Notes: a model not told the origin generated them from the sequence alone. Numbered from the stretch's first letter, positions 29,207 through 39,950 are shown. The stretch is DNA of 64,000 nt from Acinetobacter brisouioides (GCF_004331075.1 NZ_SJNX01000003.1:62001-126000), one strand, 5' to 3'. Made by a program: numbers and translations.

Positions 29207-30510
29207 ACGCTTGCCAAGAACTGATCAATCAGTTGAATATGGCGCAGCACCGAACCTTGATTGCTGTGCAAAATTGTGGTGGCATGTTGTAGCATGTGTT
29301 GGCGCTGTTCAGTATTTTCGAGCAGAGCAAGGAGTTGTTCCTGTGCTTGCACCGCATCCTGTACAATTTTGACCGCATCTTGTTTAACAAACTCATCCAC
29401 AATCACTTGGAAATTAAAATAATTTCTTCCCAATACCGTTGCAACATCGAGCGCTACAGGCTCTAAAATATTGTGCCCACCCCCAGGTTCATTCAACGAA
29501 CCACCAACATATGCCACCTGACTCAAGGCATACCATAACCATAACTCACCCATGCTATCTGCCAGATAGACCTGAGTATTGACATCAACAGCCTGCTGTA
29601 AACTACGACGCTTGGTATTCAAACCCAATTGCTGCGTAATCTGAAACACTTCATCAAAACGCTCAGGATGGCGAGGAACAACAATACACAATAAATTTTG
29701 GTCTGCCTGTAATGCAGCTTTCAGTTCAGTTAACAGTTGTAGTTCTTCAGGGGCATGAGTACTGGCAAGTACCATAATTTTGCGGTTGCTTAACTGCCAA
29801 TCTTGTTTTAGCTGTGCTGCTTTGGTCACAACCCATTCAGGCGCATGAATATCAAATTTGACATTGCCCGTAATGCTCATCTGTGTCGTAGATTTACCCA
29901 AATCGGCAAAGCGCTGCAAAGTTGCCTGATCTTGCGCTGCAATCCAGTTCAACTGGCTCAGCATCGGATACGTCAAACGTTTGAATCTGGCATAACCTCT
30001 AGCCGACTTTTCAGAAAGACGCGCATTGAGTAAAAGCTGTGGAATACTGCGCTGCGCCACGCATTGCAGCAGATTTGGCCATAGCTCAGTTTCTATCAAT
30101 AATAAAATTTTGGGTTGGTAACGATCAATAAAACGTTCCAGTAAATCTTGCTGATCTACAGGTAAAAATACCGCTTGAAACAGTTCAGGATAGCGCTGCG
30201 CAAACAAATCTTTTGCCCGCGCCTGACCTGTGCGCGTAGTATTGGTGATTAGAACAGCCTGACCCTGCTGTAAATAATGCTCAATCAAAGGTTGTGCAGC
30301 ATTGGTTTCCCCAACAGAAACTGCATGAAACCAGATCACCTGACGGTTTTTCGGGGTTTGAAAAGGGCCAAAACGTTCCGTTAACTCATTTTGAAAATCT
30401 GCAAGATGCCCTGAGCGTTTGTTTAAACGCCAACGATACAATGGCTTAATACATGCTAAAAACCAATTGTACCAAAAGGGGGTTTTAAAAAGAGGAACGG
30501 GCTGGGTCAT
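29203..30510 (-). CDS. waaA: 3-deoxy-D-manno-octulosonic acid (Kdo) transferase
   Basis: Adds Kdo to the lipid A precursor at the cytoplasmic face of the inner membrane. The 435-residue GT-B glycosyltransferase has an N-terminal membrane-associated region and the conserved WFHAVSVGETNAAQPLI segment (near residue 50-66; the glutamate is catalytic in the family). The C-terminal half carries VPRHPERF and the donor-site motif YVGGSLNEPGGGHNILEP (near 315-335). Length is close to E. coli WaaA (425). It heads a two-gene operon with rsmE (4-bp overlap). Together with lpxC in this window it contributes to lipooligosaccharide synthesis. Confidence 0.96.
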   Translation of the reverse strand: MTQPVPLFKTPFWYNWFLACIKPLYRWRLNKRSGHLADFQNELTERFGPFQTPKNRQVIWFHAVSVGETNAAQPLIEHYLQQGQAVLITNTTRTGQARAKDLFAQRYPELFQAVFLPVDQQDLLERFIDRYQPKILLLIETELWPNLLQCVAQRSIPQLLLNARLSEKSARGYARFKRLTYPMLSQLNWIAAQDQATLQRFADLGKSTTQMSITGNVKFDIHAPEWVVTKAAQLKQDWQLSNRKIMVLASTHAPEELQLLTELKAALQADQNLLCIVVPRHPERFDEVFQITQQLGLNTKRRSLQQAVDVNTQVYLADSMGELWLWYALSQVAYVGGSLNEPGGGHNILEPVALDVATVLGRNYFNFQVIVDEFVKQDAVKIVQDAVQAQEQLLALLENTEQRQHMLQHATTILHSNQGSVLRHIQLIDQFLASV

Positions 30511-30585
30511 CCAAATCTGAAGTCACAAAAAATTTGTGCCTATTATGCGTAAATTTTCTCAAAAGAACAGATGCAATCTGCAACA

Positions 30586-30624
30586 AGAAAAAAGCCAATG
30601 TAAATTCCTACATTGGCTTTTTGA
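30586..30624 (-). terminator. Rho-independent terminator of prfB
   Basis: Arms AAAAGCCAATGTA and TACATTGGCTTTT around AATTCC. It lies just downstream of prfB and upstream of the waaA-rsmE operon on the same strand, so it separates the two transcripts. Confidence 0.85.
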
Positions 30625-30642
30625 AACATTTACAAGAAACGA

Positions 30643-31738
30643 TTACAGCCCTTGTTTTAAGCTCGCTTCAATAAATTTGTCCAGATCACCATCTAAAACT
30701 GCGCCTGTGTTGGAGTTTTCAACACCTGTACGTAAATCTTTAATGCGTGAGTCATCCAGTACATACGAACGAATCTGACTACCCCAACCAATATCTGATT
30801 TTGAATCTTCAAGTGCCTGAGCCGCTTCGTTACGCTTACTCATTTCCAGTTCATACAATTTAGCACGTAACTGTTTCCACGCATGATCACGGTTGGCATG
30901 TTGTGAACGCTGGTTCTGACACGCCACTACAGTCCCTGTTGGAATGTGCGTTAAACGTACCGCAGAGTCGGTTTTGTTAATGTGCTGACCACCTGCACCC
31001 GAAGCGCGGTAAGTATCGGTACGGACATCGGATGGATTGATATCAATTTCGATATTGTCATCCACTTCAGGAGAAACAAACACCGCAGAGAATGAGGTAT
31101 GACGACGGTTACCTGAGTCAAATGGTGACTTACGTACTAAACGATGTACACCAGACTCGGTACGCAACCAACCATAAGCATACTCACCTTCAACACGAAT
31201 GGTTGCAGATTTAATCCCTGCAACATCTCCATCCGACTCTTCCATCAATTCAGCTTTAAAACCGTGACGCTCAATCCAGCGCATATACATACGTAATAAC
31301 ATCGAAGCCCAGTCTTGTGCTTCTGTACCACCTGAACCTGCCTGAATTTCCACATAGCATGGATTTGGATCCATCGGATTGCTAAACATACGGCGGAATT
31401 CAAGTTTTGCCAGTTCTTCTTCGGCAGAAGTGAGTTCAGCCTGTACATCTTCCAGCAGGCTTTCGTCATCGGCTTCCACAGCCAAATCCAGCATGGCTTG
31501 CGCATCTTCAAGTTGTGTTGCCAAACCATCTAGGACATTTAAGACGTTTTCCAGTTCACCTTTTTCTTTAGCCATCGCTTGCGCACGGCTTTGATCATTC
31601 CAGATCGCAGGGTCTTCAAGTTCACGTAGGACTTCTTCTAAACGTTCTTTTTTTAGATCGTAGTCAAAGATACCCCCGTAGTGTTTGACTACGATCGGTT
31701 AAATCCTTTAATTGGTTTAGATACGGATTGATTTCCAC
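30643..31738 (-). CDS. prfB: Peptide chain release factor 2, expressed through programmed +1 frameshift
   Basis: Recognises UGA and UAA stop codons. The first 24 codons run from GTG 31738 ([18 protein letters not shown]...) to CTT, then an in-frame TGA at 31666-31664. Skipping one T continues in the +1 frame ([12 protein letters not shown]...) for 340 codons to the stop at 30643, giving about 364 residues. The slippery site CTT-TGA-C is preceded by the internal Shine-Dalgarno-like CGGGGGTAT, exactly as in E. coli prfB. The body has the SPF anticodon-like motif ([13 protein letters not shown]) and the catalytic GGQ ([14 protein letters not shown]). The frameshift makes RF2 autoregulate its own level. 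An open frame that starts at the internal ATG 31575 is only the downstream part. Confidence 0.96.
31661..31680 (-). promoter_or_regulatory. Programmed +1 frameshift site in prfB
   Basis: On the minus strand the order is GGGGG (Shine-Dalgarno-like), TAT, CTT, TGA, C. Slippage of the CTT-decoding tRNA on slow UGA decoding shifts the ribosome by one base and allows full-length RF2. Confidence 0.95.
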
Positions 31739-32031
31739 GTGAAATTTCTCTCTACAGCCATAAAATTTGTGGCATTTTAACATAGAGTCCAAGCTGACGA
31801 TATGCTGGCATTTTTGAAAAATATCACTGCTGTTTGAGCATAATCAGCACACGGGCAATAGCATACTACATATCTTGTAACAAAAATATTTGATGCTTAT
31901 TTAAACTAAAATCACAGAGTCCATACACTATTAATAAAACACTACATTTTATATTTTAATTTATTATCAATATGTTAATTTTAATTTTTTACATACATTT
32001 ACTTTCGTACTATTCGATTACTTTCTTTAAA
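31739..32031. other. AT-rich intergenic region between prfB and the porin gene
   Basis: Divergent promoter region. The prfB ribosome-binding region (AGAGAG) lies next to 31745-31755. The remainder up to the porin promoter is AT-rich, and no gene, repeat or structured RNA was recognised. Confidence 0.4.
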
Positions 32032-32059
32032 TTGACCCATTAGCATTTTTCACTACACT
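32032..32059 (+). promoter_or_regulatory. Putative sigma-70 promoter of the porin gene
   Basis: TTGACC (32032-32037) and TACACT (32054-32059) are separated by 16 bp, about 50 bp upstream of the porin start. AAGGAAAA precedes the ATG as ribosome-binding site. Confidence 0.55.
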
Positions 32060-32108
32060 TAAAGTTGTAACAAAAAATGAAAATCAGGCTTTTTAAGGAA
32101 AAAGTAAT

Positions 32109-32885
32109 ATGAAAAAAATACTGATTGCAACGACAGCACTTTTTGCAGGATTAAGTGTAACTAGCGTGGCAAATGCCTACCAAGCTGAAGTTGGTGGTTC
32201 TTATAACTACTTAGACCCAGATCATGCCAGCGGTATTAGTCAGTTTGGTGTCAATGGTACTTATTATTTTAATCCTGTAGAAACCCGTAACGCGCCTTTG
32301 GCAGAAGCTGCATTTTTAGACCGTGCGAGCAACGTACACGCCAATGCCAGCTATGGTGACAACAGTGGTACGAAAAACACCACTTATAGTGGTGGCGTAG
32401 AATATTATATTCCAAACTCTGACTTTTACTTAGGTGGTAATGTTGGACGGAACGAATTCAAAGTCGATAATTCGAGTATTGACCTCAAAACTACGTTGTA
32501 TAACGCTGAAGTCGGCTACTTACCTGCACCAGGTTTATTGGTTGCAGTGGGTGCGCAAGGTTATGACACCCGACATGGTAGCAATGGAGTTGATCCAACC
32601 TTACGTGCCAAATATGTGACTCAAATCGGTCAACATGACATTAACCTCGAAGCTCGTGGCGTATTCGGCGACAAGGAAAATAAACAGTACTATGTTGCAG
32701 GCAATTACTACATCGATAAAACGTTAAGTATTGGTGCAGACTACAGTAAAGATAAATCCATTAATCAAGACCAATGGGGCTTAACTGCGAAAAAATACTT
32801 TAACAATAACGTCAGTGTCGATGGTCGTTTAGGTTTCGGTAATGACTACAATACCTATAGCGTAGGTGCATCTTACCGTTTCTAA
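32109..32885 (+). CDS. Putative outer-membrane porin (Porin_7-like)
   Basis: A 258-residue outer-membrane protein. The signal peptide KKILIATTALFAGLSVTSVANA ends near residue 23. The mature part is made of short amphipathic beta strands (EVGGSYNYLDP, FGVNGTYYFNP, YSGGVEYYIPNSDFYLGGNVGRNEF, INLEARGVFGDKENKQYYVAGNYYI) and the C-terminus VGASYRF carries the terminal Phe used for BAM-mediated insertion. It belongs to a family of small barrels common in Acinetobacter, usually annotated as putative porins; the solute is not known. It is monocistronic with its own promoter and a terminator shared with the convergent recJ. Confidence 0.85.
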   Translation: MKKILIATTALFAGLSVTSVANAYQAEVGGSYNYLDPDHASGISQFGVNGTYYFNPVETRNAPLAEAAFLDRASNVHANASYGDNSGTKNTTYSGGVEYYIPNSDFYLGGNVGRNEFKVDNSSIDLKTTLYNAEVGYLPAPGLLVAVGAQGYDTRHGSNGVDPTLRAKYVTQIGQHDINLEARGVFGDKENKQYYVAGNYYIDKTLSIGADYSKDKSINQDQWGLTAKKYFNNNVSVDGRLGFGNDYNTYSVGASYRF

Positions 32886-32897
32886 AATCACACATAT

Positions 32898-32927
32898 AAA
32901 AAACCGCTCTATATGAGCGGTTTTTTA
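32898..32927. terminator. Bidirectional terminator between porin and recJ
   Basis: Stem AAAACCGCTC/GAGCGGTTTT with loop TATAT, then a T run on the + strand. Its right end overlaps the recJ stop codon region. Confidence 0.85.
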
Positions 32928-34628
32928 TTGTTCTAAATGAATGATATGCAACTGCAAGTTGGTTGCGCCATTGAACGTGTTTTTTTCTAATCGATAGACC
33001 AAACGTACCTGCATTTGCATAGGATCAAACTCAAAACGATCAATCGCATTAAAGGCAATTGCATCAAGGCTTTGCCCATTTTCCATTCCTAAGCGGAGCT
33101 TTAAATGCCGCTCTTTGAGCCAGCGGTAATCCAAGACTGCAAAAGTCCCTTCAAAAGTCGGCAATGGAAATTTTTGCCCCCAAGGGCCAAGTTGCTCCAA
33201 CACATCTAAAGTTTGTAGCTGCAAAGCATCACTTGGCAACTCACCATCTGTCCACAGTACCTCTTCAAATAACTGTGCATCCATATCTGCAATCAGCGCA
33301 GTAAATACTTGCTGAAATTCATCAAAATATTGTTTTTCAATAGTTAAGCCTGCCGCTGCCGCATGCCCACCAAAATAACGTACCAAATGCGGATGATGCT
33401 CGGCAACCAGTTCAATTGCATCGCGGATATGAATACCATCGATTGAACGTGCTGAACCTTTGAGATGTATACCATCTTCATCCGCCGCAAAAATAATACT
33501 TGGGCGATGAAACTGTTCTTTAAGCCGACCCGCAACGATCCCAATAACACCTTGATGCCAATGTGGTTCAAACATCACCAGTGCTGCAGGTAAATGTTCC
33601 TGATCTAAACGAATCTGCTCTAAAGTTTGCAGGGCATCTTGTTTGATTTGTGATTCAACCTGACGGCGCTCTTGATTGAGCTGATGCAGTTGCTGTGCAA
33701 GTTGGTACGCTTGCTGAGCATCTTGTGCCAATAGACATTCAATGCCAATGTCCATAGTTTCCATACGCCCTGCAGCATTGATTCGGGGGCCAAGTACAAA
33801 ACCCAAATCTTGCGCCTGTAGCTGTGCGGGATCACGCCCTGAAATATCCAGCAGTGCCAATATACCTAAACGACATTGCTGCTGACGCATGCGTTGTACA
33901 CCCGCATCCACCAAAATGCGGTTGTTATAGTCAAGACTTGCAACGTCAGCATAAGTGCCCAATGCCACTAAATCCAGATATTGGGTCAGCTGACTGCTAC
34001 TTTTACCCTGCTGGCGGCGTAAACTGGCTAAATTCGCCAATACATAAAAAGCGACACCAACACCTGCGAGTGACTTGCTCGGAAAGTCACAGCCAAGTTG
34101 ATTCGGGTTGACCACGGCATCAGCACTTGGCGTAGGTTTAGTGGTTAAGTGATGGTCAGTAATAATCACTTGCATACCGTACTGCTGAGCTTGTTCTACC
34201 CCTGCATGACTGGAAATGCCATTATCTACAGTAATCATTAGCTTGGGTTGATATTTTTCTTGTACTAAATCAGCAATTTTCGGAGTTAAGCCATAACCAT
34301 ATTTGAAACGGTCAGGCACGACATAATCAACTTTTGCACCCATGTCTCGTAGGGCTAATAACATCAATGCGGTACTGGTTGCACCATCAGCATCATAATC
34401 TCCCACAATGACGATCTGCTGCTGTTGATCAATCGCAGCATCTATGAGTTGAATCGCTGTTTGTAATCCTTTGAGCTGCGGGGGTAGTAAATGCTTGAGT
34501 TTAAGATCTAACTCTTGCGCTGAAGCCACACCACGGCGTGCCAAAATTTGGGCAATAAAAGGCAACATGCCCTGAAAATCTTCAGGGCGTGAAAGCAAAG
34601 GACGTTGTCTAATTTGTAATTTTTTCAT
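32925..34628 (-). CDS. recJ: Single-stranded-DNA-specific 5'-3' exonuclease
   Basis: Degrades single-stranded DNA 5' to 3' in RecF-pathway recombination, mismatch repair and base excision repair. The 567-residue DHH-superfamily protein carries VGDYDADGATSTAL (motif I, near residue 76), ITVDNGISS, the DHH motif ITDHHLTT (near 155), and a C-terminal DHHA1 domain with YFGGHAAAAGLTI (near 395). A C-terminal OB-fold-like region follows. The start codon directly abuts the pdxH stop codon (0 bp), and pdxH follows glmM by 8 bp, so glmM-pdxH-recJ form one operon. Confidence 0.96.
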   Translation of the reverse strand: MKKLQIRQRPLLSRPEDFQGMLPFIAQILARRGVASAQELDLKLKHLLPPQLKGLQTAIQLIDAAIDQQQQIVIVGDYDADGATSTALMLLALRDMGAKVDYVVPDRFKYGYGLTPKIADLVQEKYQPKLMITVDNGISSHAGVEQAQQYGMQVIITDHHLTTKPTPSADAVVNPNQLGCDFPSKSLAGVGVAFYVLANLASLRRQQGKSSSQLTQYLDLVALGTYADVASLDYNNRILVDAGVQRMRQQQCRLGILALLDISGRDPAQLQAQDLGFVLGPRINAAGRMETMDIGIECLLAQDAQQAYQLAQQLHQLNQERRQVESQIKQDALQTLEQIRLDQEHLPAALVMFEPHWHQGVIGIVAGRLKEQFHRPSIIFAADEDGIHLKGSARSIDGIHIRDAIELVAEHHPHLVRYFGGHAAAAGLTIEKQYFDEFQQVFTALIADMDAQLFEEVLWTDGELPSDALQLQTLDVLEQLGPWGQKFPLPTFEGTFAVLDYRWLKERHLKLRLGMENGQSLDAIAFNAIDRFEFDPMQMQVRLVYRLEKNTFNGATNLQLHIIHLEQ

Positions 34629-35288
34629 TTATGGCATTAAACGTTGTAAAACCCATTGTCCATCTTGTAATTCATAGCGCAAACGATCATGCAAACGATT
34701 TGGGCGACCTTGCCAAAACTCATAGTTTTCAGGCTGTAAACGATAGCCACCCCAGAACTCGGGTTTATTCAGCTCAGTCTTGTCAGCAACAGCATCATAC
34801 AAAATTTCAAAACGCTGTTGTAACTCTGCACGTCCAGAAATCACACCACTTTGTGGCGTACTGATATGTGCAGCAATTTGGCTGTCACGTGGACGTTTAT
34901 GATAATAATCTGTCGATTCTACTTCAGAAATTTTGCTGACCCGACCATGTATACGGACTTGACGCTCTAGGCTTGGCCAGTAAAACAAAAACTCCGCATA
35001 AGGATTGGCAGCCAAGTCCAAACCTTTTTGACTGTCATAGTTGGTATAAAAGTCATAGCCTGCTTCAGTTGCCCCGCGCAATAACAAAGTACGCACATGT
35101 GGGCGTCCTTGAGCATCCGCTGTTGCCACAGACATCGCATACGGCTCATGTAAATTGGCAGCTAATGCAAAATTAAACCAGTCTAAGAATTGTTGATGCG
35201 GATGAGGCTGCACTTGAGTTTCAAGCAGTTCACCTTGTTCATAGCTTAAACGTAGTTCACTTAAATCTTTAATTACATCTTTCATCAT
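34629..35288 (-). CDS. pdxH: Pyridoxine/pyridoxamine 5'-phosphate oxidase
   Basis: FMN-dependent oxidase that makes pyridoxal 5'-phosphate from PNP or PMP, the last step of vitamin B6 synthesis and salvage. The 219-residue product shows the family segments AMSVATADAQGRPHVRTLLLRG (in pieces, near residues 52-75), FYTNYDSQKGLDLAANP, WPSLERQVRIHGRV and the C-terminal signature FWQGRPNRLHDR. The frame starts with two Met codons; either could be used. It sits between glmM (8 bp upstream) and recJ (0 bp downstream), so it is cotranscribed although the pathways are unrelated. Confidence 0.96.
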   Translation of the reverse strand: MMKDVIKDLSELRLSYEQGELLETQVQPHPHQQFLDWFNFALAANLHEPYAMSVATADAQGRPHVRTLLLRGATEAGYDFYTNYDSQKGLDLAANPYAEFLFYWPSLERQVRIHGRVSKISEVESTDYYHKRPRDSQIAAHISTPQSGVISGRAELQQRFEILYDAVADKTELNKPEFWGGYRLQPENYEFWQGRPNRLHDRLRYELQDGQWVLQRLMP

Positions 35289-35296
35289 TGCTTCCC

Positions 35297-36625
35297 CTAA
35301 GCATGTTGACGAATAAGATCTGCCAAGTGATTCGCCAGATCGGTCACTTCTTGTAATTGATCCCCTTCAACCATGACACGAATCAAAGGTTCAGTGCCTG
35401 ACTTACGGATCAAAATCCGTCCACGACCCTTCAATTGCTGCTCAGCTTGCTCAAGTTCAGCCACCAAAGCAGGGATCGAAAATGGGTCAATCATCTGTTC
35501 CAAGCGCACATTGACCAGCACTTGCGGGAACAAGTGAAAACCTTCTACTAATTCATGCAGTGCTTTGTTTTGTTCAACCATCACGGTTAACACTTGCAGT
35601 GCAGAAATAATCGCATCACCTGTGGTGCTTTTGTCGAGGGTCAAAATATGCCCTGAAGGTTCACCACCAATCACCCACTGATTATCTTCAAGTGCTTGTA
35701 AAACATAGCGGTCACCGACTTTTGCACGGACAAATGGCACATTGGCTTTTTGTAATGCCAACTCGAGTGCCATATTGCTCATGACTGTTCCCACAATACC
35801 TTTGGGCTTCTGCGAGGCTTGAGTCGCCAGAATATACAGAATGTGATCGCCATCAATCAGGTTACCGAATTTATCAACCAAGATCACGCGGTCAGCATCA
35901 CCATCAAAAGCAATCCCGATATCGGCTTCATGCTCAAGAACCGCTTTCTGCAAATTGCCTGGATGGGTTGAGCCACAGTCTTCATTAATATTCAAACCGT
36001 TTGGCTCATTATAAATCGCAGTGACTTTAGCACCCAATTCTAAAAATACGGCGGGCCCAACGTTATAACCAGCGCCATTGGCACAGTCCACCACAATCCG
36101 TAAATTACGTAAATTGAAATGATAAGGGAACGTTGATTTACAAAATTCGATATAACGTCCGTTGGCATCTTTAACACGGACACTTTTTCCGAGCTGCGCA
36201 GTGTCAGCAATCACGATATCTTTTTGTAATTCTTGATTAATCGCATTTTGTACGTCATCAGGCAGTTTTTTACCTTCGCCTGAGAAAAATTTAATTCCAT
36301 TGTCATAATATGGATTATGTGAAGCTGAAATGACAATACCTGCATCAGCATGCAAAGCGCGTGTCAGATGCGCAATTGCAGGCGTTGGCAGTGGCCCAAG
36401 CAAATGTACATAGACACCTGCTGCATTAAGGCCTGCTTGTAGTGCTGACTCTAAAATATAACCGGATAAACGGGTATCTTTCCCCATTACTACCACAGGT
36501 TTATGCGTTGGATCTTGTTTTTTAAGAACTTTTCCTGCTGCAAAACCCAGTTTCAATGCAAATTCTGGCGTAATTGGAAGCTGACCAAATTTTCCACGAA
36601 TTCCGTCTGTGCCAAAATAACTCAT
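35297..36625 (-). CDS. glmM: Phosphoglucosamine mutase
   Basis: Interconverts glucosamine-6-phosphate and glucosamine-1-phosphate on the way to UDP-GlcNAc, the precursor for peptidoglycan and lipid A. The 442-residue alpha-D-phosphohexomutase has the phosphoserine loop at S102 ([13 protein letters not shown]), the metal-binding loop [10 protein letters not shown] (near 240), GGEPSGH (near 325) and the phosphate-binding loop [13 protein letters not shown] (near 405-417). The ATG at 36625 gives the standard N-terminus [11 protein letters not shown]; the frame extends to 36676 without family similarity. First gene of glmM-pdxH-recJ, preceded by the guaB terminator. Confidence 0.97.
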   Translation of the reverse strand: MSYFGTDGIRGKFGQLPITPEFALKLGFAAGKVLKKQDPTHKPVVVMGKDTRLSGYILESALQAGLNAAGVYVHLLGPLPTPAIAHLTRALHADAGIVISASHNPYYDNGIKFFSGEGKKLPDDVQNAINQELQKDIVIADTAQLGKSVRVKDANGRYIEFCKSTFPYHFNLRNLRIVVDCANGAGYNVGPAVFLELGAKVTAIYNEPNGLNINEDCGSTHPGNLQKAVLEHEADIGIAFDGDADRVILVDKFGNLIDGDHILYILATQASQKPKGIVGTVMSNMALELALQKANVPFVRAKVGDRYVLQALEDNQWVIGGEPSGHILTLDKSTTGDAIISALQVLTVMVEQNKALHELVEGFHLFPQVLVNVRLEQMIDPFSIPALVAELEQAEQQLKGRGRILIRKSGTEPLIRVMVEGDQLQEVTDLANHLADLIRQHA

Positions 36626-36706
36626 GCTGTTCTCACTGGTGTTCTTAGGTTTGTCGAGCAAACCATGTTTCGTCATACATAATTTGTAATACTTTACACC
36701 ATATCA

Positions 36707-36738
36707 AAAAAGCCGTCAGTTGATGACGGCTTTTTACA
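36707..36738 (-). terminator. Rho-independent terminator of guaB
   Basis: Stem AAAAGCCGTCA/TGACGGCTTTT with a 5-base loop (GTTGA on the + strand), directly downstream of the guaB stop. Confidence 0.87.
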
Positions 36739-36760
36739 CATTTTTTTTACTAAAAACGCA

Positions 36761-38254
<1,494 letters not shown>

Positions 38255-38305
38255 CTATTATAAACAAATTTCTCTTAAAAATGCATGTTCGGAGAAATGA
38301 AAATC

Positions 38306-38344
38306 TGCAAAAAACCCAAATGCCTTGGATTTTTTGCAATTCAG
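38306..38344 (-). terminator. Probable terminator of the MBL-fold gene
   Basis: An inverted repeat TGCAAAAAATCC / GGGTTTTTTGCA (one offset base) with loop AAGGCATTT ends in a T-rich stretch on the minus strand, just after the stop codon. Confidence 0.6.
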
Positions 38345-38351
38345 GCACAAC

Positions 38352-39146
38352 TTAGAGTGGTACGCTAAAAATACGGTCATTCATAAGATCAATACCGCAT
38401 TGAAGATTTTCAATCCAATCCAAGAACTGATTCACCTGCTCTTTACCTATAAATGCCGTACCGTGTTGTGGCACGATCATCTCTAAATCCAACTGACGAA
38501 CCATCTTGACCCATAAACGGATGATTGAATTACTTCCCATATAACGCTGGTGGAAGCCCTTCATTTTTGGAATATGGTCACTAAAGTTTTGAATTGGAAT
38601 ATTAGCATCATCCACCATTGATGCCCCCATATCACCAGAAAACAAGATCTTAGCGACTGGATCATAAAACTGAAAATTACCCACAGAATGCAAAAAATGC
38701 GCAGGAATAGCCACCATAACACTGTTACCAAGTGGAATACGCTGCCCTTGATCTGGTAGTTCAATCAGACGCTCTTCCCAGCTACCCTTCATACGGTCAC
38801 TCATAAATGACGAATTCAAGTGAGGTAAAAAGCGTGCCCAAAGTTTAGAAGCCACAATTTTTGCATCGGTATACACTAACCAGCGTGGCATAGAAGTAAT
38901 AATGTCAGGGTCTTGGTGTGATGCCATGACATAGTCTAAGTTCTTCAGTTTGGTATATTTATTGAGTTCCATCGTCAGTGGAACATAAGTTAAATCTCCA
39001 CCTGGATCTAGGACTGCTGCGCGTTCGTGGTCAATGATTAAAAACTGGTTGGCTTGTACCCCTTCGCCTTTAACTAGACTTGTGAAGCTAATGCATTTAT
39101 GTGTACCGTTATCAAACAGTACCTGCGATGTTGTACGTTCAAACAT
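38352..39146 (-). CDS. MBL-fold protein of the oxygen-binding di-iron (ODP) type
   Basis: The 264-residue product has the metallo-beta-lactamase fold with the motif order of flavodiiron-type domains. MASHQDPDI provides H77, D79 and D81 in place of the usual HxHxDH. HFLHSVGNFQFYDP follows in the middle, then LFSGDMGASM and IVPQHGTAFIG. This metal set is typical of di-iron oxygen- or NO-reactive domains (ROO/FprA cores) rather than zinc hydrolases. No flavodoxin domain is fused and no redox partner is adjacent. Such stand-alone ODP proteins are linked to oxygen sensing or signalling in other bacteria, but the role here is not established. Confidence 0.82.
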   Translation of the reverse strand: MFERTTSQVLFDNGTHKCISFTSLVKGEGVQANQFLIIDHERAAVLDPGGDLTYVPLTMELNKYTKLKNLDYVMASHQDPDIITSMPRWLVYTDAKIVASKLWARFLPHLNSSFMSDRMKGSWEERLIELPDQGQRIPLGNSVMVAIPAHFLHSVGNFQFYDPVAKILFSGDMGASMVDDANIPIQNFSDHIPKMKGFHQRYMGSNSIIRLWVKMVRQLDLEMIVPQHGTAFIGKEQVNQFLDWIENLQCGIDLMNDRIFSVPL

Positions 39147-39260
39147 CTTCCCTAGGCCCCAAAAAATGACTAAATTATTATCACGTATAAGTTATATGGA
39201 TTTTGGTTTACATACAATCACAGATGATTAAAAATCTTTAACAAAATTTGCTAAATAGTC

Positions 39261-39292
39261 AAAAAGACTCAAAAAAATTGAGTCTTTTTCAT
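39261..39292 (-). terminator. Rho-independent terminator of the GDT1/MneA-type gene
   Basis: Stem AAAAAGACTCAA/TTGAGTCTTTTT with an A-rich loop lies just after the stop codon of the manganese exporter gene. The T run is on the minus strand. Confidence 0.8.
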
Positions 39293-39296
39293 CAAA

Positions 39297-39881
39297 TCAA
39301 AAGATAGCTGACCAATAGTGCTGTGCCAAAGTGATCACGCCGACCGCAAGAAAAATAAAAGCACCAATTTTATGAATCAGGGCAATTGGTAATCTATCAG
39401 CAAGCTTATTGCCAATAAATACTGCAGGGCCATCCGCAAGCATCATCCCCACAGTAGTACCCATCATTACCAAAATGACACTATGGAATTGTGCAGCCAA
39501 AGCAACCGTTGCGATTTGGGTTTTATCCCCAATTTCTGCCAAAAAGAACAGAATAAAGGTTGCACCAAAGACACCTAGATGTTGCCATTTAGCAATACCA
39601 TCAACTTCATCCTCAATTGAATCGGGAATCAGCATCCAGACTGCCATCGCAATAAAGCCGAGTGCCAAAATCCAGATCATGACATCTTGAGGGATAATTT
39701 GAGTTAACCATTGACCTAAAACAGCAGACAAACCATGGTTGAGCGTGGTGGCTGCCAAAATTGCAATTAAAATAGGAATCGGTTTACGGAAACGTGCAGC
39801 AAGCAGAAGAGCGAGAAGTTGTGTTTTATCGCCAATTTCTGAGATAAACACCGCTCCAAGAGAGAACAGGAAAGTTAACAT
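39297..39881 (-). CDS. mneA: GDT1/UPF0016 family manganese exporter
   Basis: A 194-residue inner-membrane protein of six helices built from two homologous halves, each with the cation-binding signature EIGDKTQ (near residues 13-19 and about 116-122, both followed by a hydrophobic helix ending AARF or AAQF). This duplicated ExGD(K/R)T motif defines the UPF0016/GDT1/TMEM165 family; bacterial members such as Vibrio MneA export Mn2+. A yybP-ykoY manganese-sensing riboswitch lies directly upstream on the same strand, which strongly supports the manganese role. The ATG at 39881 fits family length; an in-frame TTG at 39902 is an alternative (see the leader entry). Confidence 0.9.
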   Translation of the reverse strand: MLTFLFSLGAVFISEIGDKTQLLALLLAARFRKPIPILIAILAATTLNHGLSAVLGQWLTQIIPQDVMIWILALGFIAMAVWMLIPDSIEDEVDGIAKWQHLGVFGATFILFFLAEIGDKTQIATVALAAQFHSVILVMMGTTVGMMLADGPAVFIGNKLADRLPIALIHKIGAFIFLAVGVITLAQHYWSAIF

Positions 39882-39893
39882 ACATTTTTCTCT

Positions 39894-39950
39894 GGCTAGC
39901 AAAATTTGCCTATGACTTACCCCTCCTGCTAGCCATGATCAGATATCTGA
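39894..39950 (-). promoter_or_regulatory. Expression platform candidate of the manganese riboswitch
   Basis: Between aptamer and mneA lie a perfect 14-bp palindrome, ATCAGATATCTGAT (39938-39951), and an inverted pair GGCTAGC/GCTAGCC (39928-39934 and 39894-39900). The pair encloses a strong Shine-Dalgarno-like AGGAGGGG (39920-39927). Alternative pairing of these elements could control translation. No ATG follows the strong site at normal distance. Confidence 0.5.

Noticed and set aside
30643..31575. prfB as a 310-residue gene or a pseudogene
   Set aside because: The upstream TGA is the programmed frameshift site with all known elements, so the gene is intact and longer.
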